Assembly: GCA_008508345.1 (NCBI GenBank)
Contig: QNGE01000125.1
Location: forward strand, 78,776 to 142,775
DNA: 64,000 nucleotides
From: Paragonimus westermani
Taxonomy: Eukaryota; Platyhelminthes; Trematoda; Plagiorchiida; Troglotrematidae
Direction of reading: 5' to 3'
Shown here piece by piece: positions 45,005 through 59,300 of this stretch. The position numbers were made by a program, and so were the translations under genes. Below the pieces are notes generated by a model. The model was not told where the DNA came from, searched no databases, and saw only the letters and a program-made list of their open reading frames with translations. Numbering within the stretch: the first letter of the stretch is position 1; every line of letters starts with the position of its first letter.

Positions 45005-45790
45005 CCATGGCTTGCACACAAAATCGTTCAATGTGGTGGACAAAATGACTGAATTTTTCCCCGCGACTTCCTTCATAGCACAATGGACTACATGTTTCAG
45101 AATACGTATGCTCTATTCTTGCGGGCTCAGTACCTGATCAGGATCACCACTTATCAACCCATCATAGTGGACCCGCAACTGCTCCTTGACTGTCAGCTAC
45201 ACTATGCTCCAGACGTTCTCAATGGGATTCAGCATAGGCCGATACGGTGCTAATCACAATAGCTGTCACCGTTGATGAGCATCTTCAGTGTGGCACAGGG
45301 CATTGTCACAAATTATCGCCAGTGATGACATAGCTGTGTTGATCTTCAGTTTATCCATCAGAGCACGGAACCATTGTCTACAATCAGTGCTGTTGTAGGC
45401 ACTCCTTCAGGTCGTAATAGAACTTTCTGTTATCGCTCCAATGCAACGTAAGTTCCGACTTCTGCTGTTGGTGACTGAAATCCACGCTTTCGTCCCATTC
45501 AAAGAACGTCCCATCGACCTTGTGCAAAACAAGTTGAAATTCGTTTCATCAGTTCAGCAAAAAGTCTTGGAGCTCACACAGCACTCCAACAATCGACAAA
45601 CAAAGTGCCCTCGTATTGCCCGGTTCTCAATGGTGGTTATGCTGACGGGAATGTGGCACAACTTCCTGACAGTGATGAACCGCCCATTCAAATATCGAGC
45701 GATAGTAGTTGTCGATACCTCTGTCGCAAACTCTGCTTTCGCACGCACTTTCATAAATGCGATAGTCATTGTTAGGTTCGTGGTGATTCA
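45005..45790 (-). pseudogene. DDE transposase remnant, Tc1/mariner/IS630-like
   Basis: Reading down the - strand from about 45769: STTTIARYLNGRFITVRKL (second helix-turn-helix), TDETNFNLFCTRSMGRS (first catalytic Asp), SRSRNLRCIGAI, SSLAIICDNALCHTEDAH (second catalytic Asp), and LAPYRPMLNPIENVWSI (third catalytic residue, E). All three catalytic positions can still be placed, but several stops and frame changes make it inactive. It runs antisense into the Penelope-like tail at 45.88 kb. Confidence 0.82.
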
Positions 45791-45879
45791 TTCCGATATC
45801 ACGTCGATTCCCGATTTATTCACAGTTTTACTTATATATCCTTTACGCCAACCGTGCATCAGCTCCCGTTCAACACCCG

Positions 45880-46256
45880 TTATCATGTCGCAACTCCAAG
45901 TCAAACTTCCATGTTCTAGAACCAGTTATTGTAGGTACTCATTTGTTTGGTCGTGTCGAGTACCATACATTGGTCGTACTAGAAGGCGATTGATTGATAG
46001 AGTGAGTGAACACTATCCTGCGTGGCTGAAGAGTGATATGATTGAGACGGTTTCAAGTTGTGTTGCTCATTTGACTGACTTTGGTCATCCTTTCAGTAAG
46101 AATGATGCCTTTCAGATCATTTGCCGAGGGCCAACAAATCGATCGAAAGTAATGAGATTTCGAGTGTTGTTTTTTCTCGAGGCCGGTAGTACCCGTTTGC
46201 AAAGCCCTTAACTCTGTGATCAAAAGAAGTTCGTGCAGACATTTAATCTCCCCGAC
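45880..46256 (+). pseudogene. Penelope-like element, GIY-YIG endonuclease tail
   Basis: The frame reads YSFVWSCRVPYIGRTRRRLI, then DRVSEHYPAWL, CVAHLTDFGHPF, AFQIICRG and RFRVLFFLEA. After a stop (46209) it continues LCDQKKFVQTFNLPD. The pattern Y..-C-C-..YIGRT.RRL..R..EH.PAWL, then HL...GH, F..I, RFR.L..EA and LC.QK.FV, is the C-terminal endonuclease region of Penelope-like retroelements common in flatworms. The reverse-transcriptase part is missing. The single stop near the end suggests moderate age. Confidence 0.75.
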
Positions 46257-46259
46257 CTA

Positions 46260-49200
46260 CAACCCGTCAAGTGCAAAGTTTGGAACAATAGCTGTGTAAG
46301 TGTCATCAGACGCTCCCCACAACCTGTATTGACCGATTTTCTTCCTCACCCTGGTAACTTTTATCATTTACTGTGTTGCAATTAACCTGATAGTCAAACA
46401 CAGAACACATGTCTTGTTCGTCCTCACGACGTCAATGGGTATTTGTAAGCCAGTTTAAGTTCACAAGACAATATTCCACAGGAAGTCTCATATAAGGCTT
46501 TAAGTGCTGGATAAAAAACTTACAAATCGGACCGTGATACCTACTGTTTGCAATCGTGACTATATTGGTTTACAGCTCTGCGTTTATCAAGTGGATAAGC
46601 GAACCTGTTTTTGCCCTCTTGGCACAATGAAATACTGACTTCTAGTGATTTTACCATTTGCCCCAACACACGTTTTCAATCTAATCTTCCGTTTCTTCTG
46701 CTATCAGTCTGTCCACCAAAACATCAATCAACATCATATCTGTGGACCTGAAATTAAAACGACTGTTTCTTAAGTCAGTTTCTAGGTTGGCCGACGATGG
46801 ATACCTAACCTCAGCGTAACGGTTAGTTGTGATTCTGAAGGCGGTATATAGCAACCTTACTTTGGGAATCATTCGAAGTGACCCGGATAGACACAAAAAA
46901 CATTAATATTAAAGTCATGAACTAACAATGAAACTGCCAAGCTTCACGGCAGGTACGATTAGTTCACATGTCCTTGGATTATACCGAACGAAAGAATGAC
47001 GGTACAAATCGTGAATATGCCGGGCTTTTCAACTAACCAGAACGTTCTCTGTGTATGAGAGTGATACTAGCTTAATGTCCGAGGGGATATAACACGCTCT
47101 GTCATGCGTCTCATTGATGGCAATTATCGATGGTTTTGGGTGCTATCACATTTAGCAGTGTGAGTGAACCTGATGTGATGGACGGCGGAATAATTGAAGC
47201 CCTTATGTTTACACAGTGGTGAGGTGTTTGTGGTCACATATCACGTCAATTGTGCCAACAAAATCAATGTTCTTGAGCAAGACAACACTTCAATATAGGT
47301 AATATTTTTCACCTAAAACTGTCTTCCGTTTCACGGGTTACTTGTGTTCGAACAGGTGACCTGTGACCCCTATCTGAACTCGACTGGAAACCTCTGGCGT
47401 ATAGTTTCTTAGAGAGCACACAAACTATTGAGATGCATGCATCTGTGAATCAGTTGAAAGCTGCTCAAACGTGAATAATGTCATTCGAGACCATCAGTCT
47501 TCGACCCCATTTATCGAGAGCATGTCACACCACACTTCTTAAGAATTAGCTGCTTTCGGAGTTCCACCTTCTAAAGTATAGTTACAACTTTTTTCCGATT
47601 TGTCTCAGTTGTGCTTCAAAACTAAAAACTTTGTTACCCTATTTAAGATTTCATGTCTACATCGGATGGCCATATTATCTCTCGAAATGAGTGTGATAGA
47701 TTTACATAGGACACGAAAATTTTTAAAGCAGATTTTATCAAGAGTCTGTTTTGAGAACAGTTATTTACTCGTTCTGTCACCTCAGTTCCACACACGACAA
47801 ATGGATAGCGTGCAAACGATTGGCCAAGTAAAAGTCAGCTAATCAACTTTAAGGCAATCAACTGGTACGATCAACAGAATCGGTGCCGTCAGGCTTCTTT
47901 CTCTCTGCTGTGTTTGTCCGATCGAGTGCGACTGTATTTTAATCAGCTCTGAGCAAATGTGAGCGTTTATCGTAAATCCATTGATTCCTGAACTCAAGAC
48001 AATGTTTTCTTTTGACCCAGGATGCACTCGATGACTAATTGTTGTTTCCAACAGTTTCAACCTCTTCGCAGCCGCATGTTAGTAACCATGGCTATTGAAA
48101 TATCTGTCTTGTTTAAGCCATTTGAAGCGTGGCATCATTCACCTGAACTGAAAGTGGTGACAGCTTAATGGAAAATTTTCTTGACAAGTTTAGGTGATTT
48201 CTCAGTCTTGTGAGCTAATCGTCCTTGTTCCACTGCTGAAAGACAAAAGTATTGGCAGGAGTTTGTGCATCGGAATAGCCAAAAAACAGACAAACTTGAC
48301 TTTGCGTTGACTTTATATAATGTGTGGCCGATGATATTGTATTCTTGTGTCAACTGATTTCTGCTAGGCTTTTAATGTGAATGTAACTATGTGTCCAATC
48401 GGCTGCGGTTCTTCCTATCTATTAATAAATTGACGTCACAGGAAAATCATGTCCAGATGTTACCTTCAATCGTCTGCCTAGAATGAACGAGCCGTAGTTT
48501 CAACAGACTGATCTCAAAAATATATGGCATAGTCTAGGGAAAAGCTGTCAATTGTCAGAATTTGCTGAAAATACCACAGTTATTCAATGACAGGGAAGGT
48601 AAACAAAACTGTAGGATGACGTAACTGGTACCAATGTTACTTAACCGTGTACTGAACATTCCAGTAATTGTGAGGAGGTCAAAAGGTGAAGCATTCACGA
48701 TTTTGATGTTCTCTGCATTCCGATAGCTCACCCAAAGGATTGTACCATCTTATTCCGTATAGTTCACCTGACAGTTAAAATCGGATAAACATCCCCGCGA
48801 ACCAGTTGCTACAGCTGGCAGACATTTGTCAAATCAGCATTCCACTTATAAAGCATGACAACCCTAGATATAATCTCGGTCACGGAATGTATACCGGAGG
48901 TGGACAAAGATTTCTAATTACCATCGGCATATTCGTCAGCTGAATTGTAACAAACGTCCAATTAGTCCTTTGGCATTTTCAATCCTAAAATGAGTTGAAT
49001 AAAAAGCTGACCAATCCGAGATCTCGGTTCCAGATACAACACTTAACTGAACAGGCAGCTGTAACGTGTACACTTTGCATTCGTCTCGTGCAACTGTCCC
49101 AAATTAAGTACAGGTGCCATTTTTAACCGCTCCAATTATTTTGTAAAACTTATCCGTTTACTGCCTCATCAAGTCAGCGAAAAGGATGAACCAGGACCCA

Positions 49201-51060
49201 AACCATTGGATTAGCAAATTTATTTCATTGTTATCAATGAAACTACCCAGTTTGATATCTTATGAACATACTTTGAACTCTGTTCCAAGTTTAATTCGTA
49301 ATTTGTCTGACGAGATATTCTCATCTTTTTGTAGGCCATAAGAGAACAGACATGGTCATTAGGACTACAAAAGTTAGTGACCATCCGTTGATGACTCGCT
49401 GCGAAATCTAACCTAACTGCAGCATACTGGGAGTTAACTCCGAACTGGCGTGGCAAACAAAAGCCATTACGGTCTCGCTGAACTAGGGTTCGTTTTCTGG
49501 TAGGTGGTCGGTCAATGGCGAATATGATGTTCATCCCAAGTGCATTCCTAAAACACTACGGAAGTCCCTCAGTTTTCCTGTTGCGCAGTGTGTCAAACAC
49601 TTCCAAGTATTATTGTTGCGTAGTGCAACTAAGACACTTCTGTTGACTTGTGCAGCCTGTTTGCTTGTTAGTCGTGGCCTCCAGTGACGTACACTGAAAC
49701 GCACACAGTACCGAGTAGTGCGTGCGTCGATAACTGGTTCTCAAAGTACTTATCTTACCTCACTTTAGGCACTACTTATGGCTTGCTACAACACTTCATG
49801 TATGTTTCACCGCATAACACTTTTTTCTTAATCTAGAATGCATTTTCAGGTTACATTTGAAAGCGTGGTGCTACGTGATTTGGACTAAACCTCTCCAATC
49901 CGTCAACGTGGTGTGTTAAAATCTCGGTTTTAAGCAACGGTTGGCGTACCGAAGACATGTGGCTTCACGTGACCGACCTTGAACTTCACTTCCGTTCATA
50001 AGTGGCTACGGTCAAGGTTGGGGGGGGCAAATACTATGGGAGCGCTTTGTAATGTGGTCCATATCTCTTACAATGGACGGGCAAGTTCGTGGAGACCTGA
50101 CTGGTCGTAGCCCCTAAAAGTACTCATTGGATTTCTTGCGGTATGCGAGGACGTGTCGGTTAGTCTGTACACAGAAACGAATCTATATGTCACAGTGATC
50201 AAACAAGTGAAATTTTGGATGACTTTAACTACGTGCCAAACCGATTCAAGATGACCCCTACGTGATCACGAAAACGTGAATTATTCAAGTCAGATTTCAA
50301 ATGAAGTGCTACCTCATCTCCTAATTCTGTGGAATGTGATGATATGACGATGTCAGGGCCGACTTGGTAACTCCAATTCGACAAGTCCACGCCTCAATGC
50401 CAAATGTAAGCGGCGGCTTGATGTAGATGGAACGAATGGTTAATGTCAACTAACTTAACTGATGCCAGTAGATCAACCTGTCTACGTGTGGGGCGTTGAA
50501 GACAACAGTGAGGACAGTGGTTCAATAAGGTACTAGATTAAATGACAGAAAATATGAACGCAAAGCGAAAATCCCCATTATTTACTAGTCACCAAAATAT
50601 TGTCCAACGCATCAATGATTTATGTGATTCCAACCTGGACAGAAATTCTAGTTATGCAGTCGTTGACTGAAGTTGGCATGACGGATACTATTGTTGTTAA
50701 CCGATAAGGCGAATGACACACAAGTTGTTTATTTGGGAAACCAATACACGACTTAAGCGTCTCAGCGGGACTGCGGACAGACACACTCATTTGCATGCCA
50801 CACTCGTCTGAGGATACTTCAGTCGCTTTAGACACCATGTCTCAGTTCCGTCATGTGGCGAAAGCCATTCTATGTCATTCTGCATTCCAACGATCCTTCC
50901 CATATCTCTCCCGTATTTATCCCGCGATCATTTCGATCCCAGCTGCTACTGAATAGTGGTGTGAGTAGTATGGTGCGACCGTCTATCTTCACTACACTGT
51001 CCGCTCTCGAGGCTACTGTGCGGTAGGAACAAACGAATGTGAATGAGTGTTTACGTGTGA
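46260..51060. other. No supported feature
   Basis: I found no recognisable coding or repeat content here. The short open frames have no homology that I can see. Confidence 0.5.
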
Positions 51061-51074
51061 CAATTCATTAGTGT

Positions 51075-51260
51075 TTAATGTGAACTCAGTGGAGCAGTAG
51101 GGAACACGGTTCCCTATGAAGACATGGTCAAAGTTCCAGTCCCGGCCATGACAAGAGCACTAATGACGAGCCCTGAGAAGAGTGAAACTCGAGTTTGGTG
51201 CTTCCTTTCGAGAGAGGTTGACTGGAATGCCAACAAGAATGCAACAGTTACGGTCGTTTG
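51075..51260 (+). mobile_element. Degenerate SINE copy E
   Basis: It contains cagtggagcagtagggaacacggttccc, cagtcccggccatgacaaga, and the well kept block gacgagccctgagaagagtgaaactcgagtttggtgcttcctttcgagagaggttg (cited in parts). All are collinear with copies A and B. The terminal inverted arm is not recognisable. Confidence 0.6.
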
Positions 51261-52054
51261 AGAATTATTTTCAATTTGTATACTAACAAATAATACAATT
51301 TGTGGCTCCTCGTGAAAATCTGAACTGTACAACACGAGTGGACTGTATGATGCGTGGAGCCAATTGAGCACTAAGCAATGTAACCAGCGTAGTGAAAAAT
51401 AGTTCGGCAGTCGAACCGAAACCGGAGTCAGTATACAGGATGAACGGCGTACTAAATATGATTTAGCCGGTACATCAATGGGAAATAAACTACAGGCGCG
51501 TTTAGCAAGGTGCATACTCCTCAATGATTGATAGGGCGGTTTAATGGGCCAATAGAAAATGAGGGATGCTGGTTAGACTATCAACGAACTGTCCAAAACT
51601 GAAGACTTTACAGCCAAAGGAAAAGCACCATCAATGTAACAGAACAATAGTGAACAGAAAGACAATTCATGAGGGAATTGATGAAGGCATTGGATATAAG
51701 CCGTAGACAGACGAACTGACGTCAGTTACACAATACAGAGTAGAAGATTCCGTGTCGACTGACTGAATATAGCGAGTTAACGTTAGTTGCTGGGGTGTAG
51801 GTCAGAGGAAATCGGTGAGTGGTGAAATCGTAGGATATGGAGAATAGTAAACTGTACAGAAAATAAACTCCTTGATTTATGTCAACAACATAAACCATGC
51901 TCACTTTATTCAGTTAAAGCAGTAACTTCAATCTAATTGAGAACTCCTGATTACTGGGTTGTCGAGGGGGTTGAACGGAGAGATTCTGTTTATTCTCCTT
52001 CCGAAATCATCGACCAAGTTAAACGCTATTTACACAAGGTTGTAGTTAAACGTT

Positions 52055-52360
52055 CGGATATGATCATTCGGTTATGCCTATTGTAAGGTTACTGTCATCA
52101 TAGTCAACACACTATTCTCACAAGCATGAGACCGAAGGGCAAATTCCGGTCCGGATGAGGAAATGCACCGTTGGTGAACTCTAATAGAGGTGAAACTCGA
52201 GTCTAGTGCATTCTTTCGAAGTGGGTCCGCCGAAAGGCTTGTGTCCAGTAGCACACAAACAAGAATCACAATAGGCTGCAAAAAATCATTATTATGAATT
52301 GGATGACTTGTTTTTCTTAAGGTTCTTCCCTACAGTAAATATGAGTGATGTTAATTGTGA
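52055..52360 (+). mobile_element. Degenerate SINE copy F
   Basis: Shared landmarks are gatcattcggttatgcctat, agtcaacacac, gtgaactctaatagaggtg, aactcgagtctagtgc and the terminal atgagtgatgttaattgtg. It is collinear with the consensus and carries an internal insertion of about 50 bp before the terminal arm. Confidence 0.6.
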
Positions 52361-52369
52361 ATGAATTTT

Positions 52370-55300
52370 GTCAAACACAGAGAGGTCGGTTCATGTTCTT
52401 CTTGAAGGAAGCATCGGCATAAAAGTAATACCTGAAAACCGTTCTACCACCCGCTGTGAGCGTCAGAAATAAATCCGATTTTGGGGACTCAGAGGGTGAG
52501 GAGACCTAAAAACCCGTGGCGGAGTCTGCCAAGTACATGGAGATAATTTTGAGTATTTTCATGTATGATAACAATATCCTAAGGTCGCTTCTACATGAAT
52601 CCGCAGTTCCTGGTCTGGAAGTATGGTGTCTGAGCGCGTTGGCATGTTGGGCTGCATGTTTCGGTCCCTTCAATGCTACCTCTTGGAAAACGGTTCGTAG
52701 CAGCTGGATTAGACTGATTTGCTTAAGTATAGCACCAGTGGTAGACTAGTTGCTTCTGTGCTTACGCTTTAAGAGTGACAAATTACCAATGTCAGGAACT
52801 TCTTTTGTTCCAGCCTGCACTTCGCTAGGACAGCGGAATCATGGTTTTTCTCAGTAAGCAACGTGAACATACCATTTCTTCCGCGCATGTGTTTCTCGGT
52901 TTTTCGAAATTCAGAAATCCATCACAGGCAGGTATACTTGCCTTGATTGTGGTTTGTTTATATGAGATTGCTATTTCTGTCAGAGTCACGTTTCTGCTAC
53001 GCCAGTGTGTTGAAAACCACTAAAACAGCCAAGTAGTCTGCTAACTACATTGCACACTTGAAGCACCACAAACCTTTTTGATATGTGTTACCGATCCACT
53101 TCTCCTCGACCGTCTCCTAAAATGTTGCTTCCCGGATAATTCCTAACTCTGCTTGGACTCTGTGGAGTCGTTTCAATACAGTGGGTATCCAGACATGTTT
53201 ATATCTTGTAACAACCAGAAGTATCATTTTGACTACTTTTGTCAGGGTGTTCCGTTAACTTGATCGATAACGCCTACCTTAACGAATGCTACGCGTGATC
53301 GGCCAGACGTACATCACTGAGCAACCTCAGTGCGGGTTGACGGACCTGTTTGGGAAACACATTTATGTTGGTATTTGCAGACTGCGTGAGATTTTGTAGC
53401 GAAAGGTTCAGCTCGGTGTACGGTTGACAAAATTGTGAATTTGGGCTTGTGTAATCCACACGAATACCTTTAACGAGCTGTGGAAGCGACAAATGTCCAA
53501 CGGCTCCGGCAAATTTTGTCACATCATCCTTTAATATGAAGTGTACTTGTAGAACCAACAAAGGAAGTCGGACTGTTGAAGTCCAGTTTTCCTATGATGA
53601 TGAACTGGAACAAGGCTTCTGAAAGTAGTAAAGTGATGTTTATAGCTGCCAGGAATTTCACTGCACCTCATTCAGCTTTTAAACTATTAAACTATAAGAT
53701 ATACCAAACGGCTGAGTCTACCTTAATAGATAAATGCTGGTACATGAAAATGGTAGTCGATTTTGTTTACTACACAAAAGCAAGTCCACCATCAATCCTT
53801 TCTGAACACCAAAGGCCAGTTCGTACTAGGAGATCGACGTAATCTAATCAGACCGCAGTTGGTGTGTCCTATCAGCTATTGTTCGTTTACACTCAGTTCA
53901 TCCGAGCTGGGCGCTCAGTATCTACGACAGGTGTTATCATCAGGTCGTTGGAAGTAAGATTATGGCATTCGTTAAACATCTAATCAAATGATTTTACATT
54001 TTTACTGATATTGCTCATCGTGGATTTCCAGTGTGGTTCCAAATGAAATCAGCGTCACAGAAACATCTGTAGCCTATGTTAGCGCTTTTCTGAGACCAGG
54101 ACATATAAACGGCTGCAACATGGGTAGCTTAGATTTTCAGTAGAGCACCCTTGTTAAATCGCTCCTGATGATTTGGGGGGTAATTTACTCACTAACACGT
54201 ACTCGGCAATTCAAGTAACGCTTACTCAGATAGTCGGGTTAAAGGGACTGTCTTCCAAGTCCAAAAACCATCAGAAAAAGCGATCAGAAGGGTTGGAATT
54301 TATATGGTACTACTGAATAACATTACAATAAAGGTGCTCTCTCATCTTGAATGCAAGTTAATCGGATAAACAAACTATTCAACAGGAAGGTGTTCAAAAT
54401 GGAGTAACCAAAACACGAATCCGTCAACGGCCACTAGTCAACCGGAAGCGAGCTCATAAGAACAATCGAGTGAGGATGAAGGTGGGTGCCTGTCAAACAG
54501 TATCAAGAAGGGAAATTTTACTAGGTAAGCAATGATAGTTATAAGGGGAAGAAAGTAAGTACTATGCAGTTATGGTACAAAATTCGTCATGATCGTTCAT
54601 TGCACATAGTACGGACTAGTGAAGTCAAATTTAGGATCGGCTTTTTTACAAACAAACCATACACGGATTCATCGCTCCGCGTCATACCAAACAAAGACGA
54701 AATACGTACCGGACGAGCTTCAACAGTTCCAACATCCTCCATTCGAAGTTACTTACCCAAAATATAATCCTGTAGCAGAGTGAGTGAAACGGAGTCTTCT
54801 GCAAGGTCATGCAAATGTGCGACCGTTTTTACGAAATCCTTTTCACTGAACGTGTACCTGGAAGCCACGAATGTATTTAGAAGTTTAGAAGATGCAGGAA
54901 CATCACGGGAAGTCACTGACTGAGCACAAAATGCATGAAAATGCAGCGTAGAAACGGTCAGAGGATGTATTCGGACCTCTGAGAATCAGTCACACAGATT
55001 CTAGCTGCTGTTGAAAGGGAAAATAAAACGGGTGTATGGTGATTAATTGGATGATACGTGAAAACCAAATTCTCACTGTGGGACCACTTGATCAATCGGA
55101 TTCTTAGCGTGTAGTGTCTGAACACAAATTACGTTGGACTTTCCATAGAATGCTAGAGGGGCGTTTAACCCCGATGATCCTTACATGAATTTGGCTTACT
55201 GCCTCAAATATTGTGATGGTACCCTCGCACCACTAAACAATCGGGGTTAGTAATTTTATCAGATGCTAACTTTTTTGATAAACACACACACAGAGAGCTC

Positions 55301-56100
55301 ACTTATCCGTATGATGCGTCCTCTTTGTAATTATGATAAATGCTCTGTCAGGAATTCCTTAAAGTAGTGGACTTTTCCGAAAAAATAACCTCGAAAAAAG
55401 TAACAATTCATCTAATTTTCCGACTTTGTTCACAAAAGCGAATGGGGTGACCGCATTTTAAGACGAACGTACTTGCTATTGCGACTGATGACTCATTCCG
55501 ATTTTGCGCTTCTTTAAAGTGATATGCGCTAACTGATCATAGTCCCTGTATCGTATCCGAAAATATTAGTCGCAATGTCTTTGCAGAGTGCACATTACGT
55601 AATTTCACTTGCGTGTTATGAATGAGAGAACGTTAGCTCACGCTCTGGTCAAGATAACTACTTGTCATTATGCAGGATATGACAACTAATTAAAGGTGTC
55701 CGGCGTGCTGTAAATTGGGTAAAACGCAACCGACCATGAAAGGACGTAAACTGTACTCATTGTTGAGATAGTATTGCACTTATTGTTTTCAGATCCCACA
55801 GAATTCCGATTTGTGAAATTCTGGTCAGATATGAATGCATTATTGAGGATTACGCAACAAATGTTTCAGGAAGGTTGCCGTGCTGAGATAAATGTTCTCA
55901 TTAAAACCATCTAATGTTACGTCTCAGTGTAATCTAATGACACGGGTTTTCTCGATGACATGACTGTTCTCAGTCAACCTAAATAGTATTAAGTAGCAGA
56001 GTAGTGGTGAGTACACTGATCATCGCGGCTACAATTCCAAGCGTACTCATCATGTAGTATAATTGCAATACATTCGGAGGTCAGAATTTCGTTCGATTGA
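52370..56100. other. No supported feature
   Basis: Only short unassigned open frames are present. Nothing resembles known proteins or RNAs. Confidence 0.5.
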
Positions 56101-56182
56101 TCGCGTTTTGCTGCTTCCCATGACCCGGTGTGTCTAATCGCTTGTCGTTGTTATTCTCACAACCTGCATCCAAAAGTACAAA

Positions 56183-56386
56183 TTATCCAGTTCGCTCTCT
56201 CCGGTCACTGACTTCCACCCACCTGTCCACAAATCTGTCAATGGTTCCCTCCACCCGTGTGAATGCGGCCTTCTTATGGGCCGCCATGACAACGTCATCA
56301 GCTAGTCTGACCGAAGGTAGACCGATTTGATCGCACTTCGTCGGTTCCTGTTTGCCTGTCGACCGCATGTGTTTGGAGCTGTGCAT
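56183..56386 (-). other. Unassigned GC-richer open frame
   Basis: This - strand frame of 67 codons has protein-like content (LPSVRLADDVVMAAHKKAAF, then a VEGTIDRFVDRW stretch) and higher GC than its surroundings. It may be a retroelement gag or pol scrap. I cannot place it in a family. Confidence 0.25.
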
Positions 56387-56399
56387 TTGGACCTCTGAC

Positions 56400-59300
56400 G
56401 TCGTATTGCAGCCAATCGTCGTACACTATCAGGCGAACGCAAATAAAAGGTTTATTTCCAGTGCTTGATCATAGTGTTTATATGTATAGTACCACGTTCC
56501 CAACAAATTGATTTGCTTCTGATATTCCGTGCCGTTGGTTACACGTGTGTCGCTCAACGTCGGTCGGAAGAATGTAAGACACTAGAGGGTGTACAAAAAT
56601 TACTCGAACTCTACTTGCACATTTCGTGCATCGCCTTTGAAATTTTGCCCACTTTCCCCCGGATTCATAATTCATCGATCAGTCCTGCAAAACGATGTGA
56701 TACAGACGAACTGTTGAATTAGCAACAGTTTTATTAAACACTACACAGTTTCGTATGTACGTAGCATGACGAATATGTGTTCGATAACACATCACCGCAG
56801 GAGTACAATCAAGGGGTATTGAAAAGAAACTAAGATGTCCAGTTGGTCAAAATCAGTCACGACGATCCGATCGTTACCAATACACACAAACTTGTCAGCA
56901 CTCCCTGTTCTGGGCATAAATTTACTTTCCCTGACCGGGGTTATTTGCCTGTGTGTATGTGGGTTAATGAGAACCAGGCACTACTCAAGACCTAGACAGT
57001 GGGAAGTCCGGAACAACTTTTGCAAACAAAGTACTAGTTTAACTAATTTGATTGAGATCAGAACGGTCGTTGCCAAAATTCACAGTCTGTCCACCTTGGG
57101 TTGATCAACTGAAACTTTGTATACGACCCGAAATGCTTGTGACACGTCTACTTGTTGGGTTTTTTGCGATAAACCACTATTTTTTAAAGTTGTTTCTGCA
57201 TAGCTACCAATTTGCCAGTCACAAGCCACACAAATGAACAACTACAGCCCGTTGCACTGATAATTTCACAAAACGATTGTAACAGGTTTCGGCGAAAGTG
57301 TTTTCTACCTAGACCAAACAGAACTTGACCAGTACGAGATAATGTGGGTAACGAAAAGTTTAAATTTCGGATACTTAATTTAATTGAAAATATGCTCGAC
57401 GGGTTCGAGAAAATAGTCTATAATGTAGAAGTCATCATTACACTAGGTTTTTTGTGTTAGTCTATGTACGTGACTGTTATGAACTTTGGAAACTGCTTCA
57501 ACTCAAAACTGCTTCCCGATAACTTTTTCCGTAAGTCCGATTAATAAGTTACCAGATCACCTTTGAAGTAGGCTTACCTTAGAAGATAAAAGTAACCTAA
57601 TATAAAACAAAACACTAGGATTGAATTTCCTTCTCCTAGAAGAAGCAGGCGAACAACTGACGAAAGCTTGTAAATTACTTCTCGATCGGAAAAACAGAGT
57701 GTTAAAACTTTTCTTTTCTGCGTGTTTACGGGGCAGCTGAGAACCACTCTACTGATTCCATTTTGTAAATCCTTTTATCTAGCGTTTGTCTGATTTCACT
57801 TTATAGGTTGCCCTGTCAGTTTTTTGTTAAGTGAAGTATAAACTAGACCGAGATATAACTGGTGCTGACTTCTGGATGGTTTTCAAGATAATTGCAATGA
57901 GCTTTCAGGAAGCAAACTCATCTACTACTTCACATAACACTTTTACATACTTTCTTTTCTAAACTTCCTGTGATACTGCTAGCATTAGAAAAGTAGTGCG
58001 ATCGGTCCATACGTCAGATTGTCGAATTCGGATGTTAAGTTTAGGGTAATTAGTCATTGAGATCATGTCGTCTCACACACTGAATAATTCGGGTCCCTTC
58101 CTCGGTGGTCGAATTTGCTTAATAACACCCTCGACTGCCTACATCTGCGGTGAGGAGATTGTGTTCATAAGTGGTATAGTGGAATGACTAATTTAAGAAG
58201 TGTGTATCTTCTTTGAATCCGAACCAGCGAGAGGCAAGTACTTCACTACGTGAGCCAAAAAACTGCATCGAGGACTCGCAAATGTCAAATCACACTGACA
58301 TGTCAATGGAGGAGTTACAGTTCCCTCAGTTATTTTAAAGTCTTCAAGATAAGGTAAGCATGCGGAAAATCTCAAGTGCCCAATGGAATCTGACTTATAC
58401 AAATGCTGTGTAGCGTAGGAATTCGGTTAAAAGCCTAACAGCCTTGCCAGTATGCTCGTCTTTGATACCTCCATACCTTTATTGCAACCATTCAAAGACT
58501 GTTGCAGAAGGAACGATGGTCTATGCTGCTTCACGCTCATCGATAGACTCACTGAATGCATTATACAGAGTGTATTTGCAAGTCAGAATCAGTCTAGCAG
58601 AAACCTAGCTGCCTATGTCAGTCTCACAGGTCAGTTAGGCACAGATGAAAACAGAACGTTTCTTGACCCTGTTTAGTTGAGCCATACTCATAAACCGCTA
58701 TGGCTAGTTGTTTAAAAAGAAAAGGGGGTTGTGATATTTTGTTTAGTTATGCCCCGAACGAGCGTCACATAAATATAGGAATTGGAACCCGAAATCAAGA
58801 ACTGGTACAGCCAGACGCAACACACATGGAAACGACCCCGGTGTTCCACTTTGTCCTAATCGTCATTACGACACAGTAGCGAGTAGGGCTTGTACGGATG
58901 TTTCGCGGATCAGGCGCGCATGTGGCCACATACGTCAGCTGAGTGATGTTCACACACCGCTACTGTTAACCGGAAAGCGAAAATTTCTGTGTTACTAATT
59001 TTGATCATCGGTCACACCAACCTTCAGGTGAGTCCGGTCATTGAACTCGGTTCACTGGGCAATCTTTGGATTACCTGCTAATAACAGAATTGTGTTAGGC
59101 TCATTTTCTTCCTCCCCAGTTCGTCAGGCGTCCACCTAGCCTCTTAATGTATGGATGCTAGAAAATATACAGCCATAGAATGACGACCGTTGCACTTTGA
59201 CTAACTTTCAAATGAGGGCTGAACACACCAACATAATGATCTTAGACTGAATTATTAAGGATTGCCTGCAGACCTATTGTTAGCGTGGAGCAGATTGTAG

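Noticed and set aside
46681..46896. 71-codon - strand open frame with an internal tttcag
   Set aside because: No homology, no partner exons and a length expected by chance.
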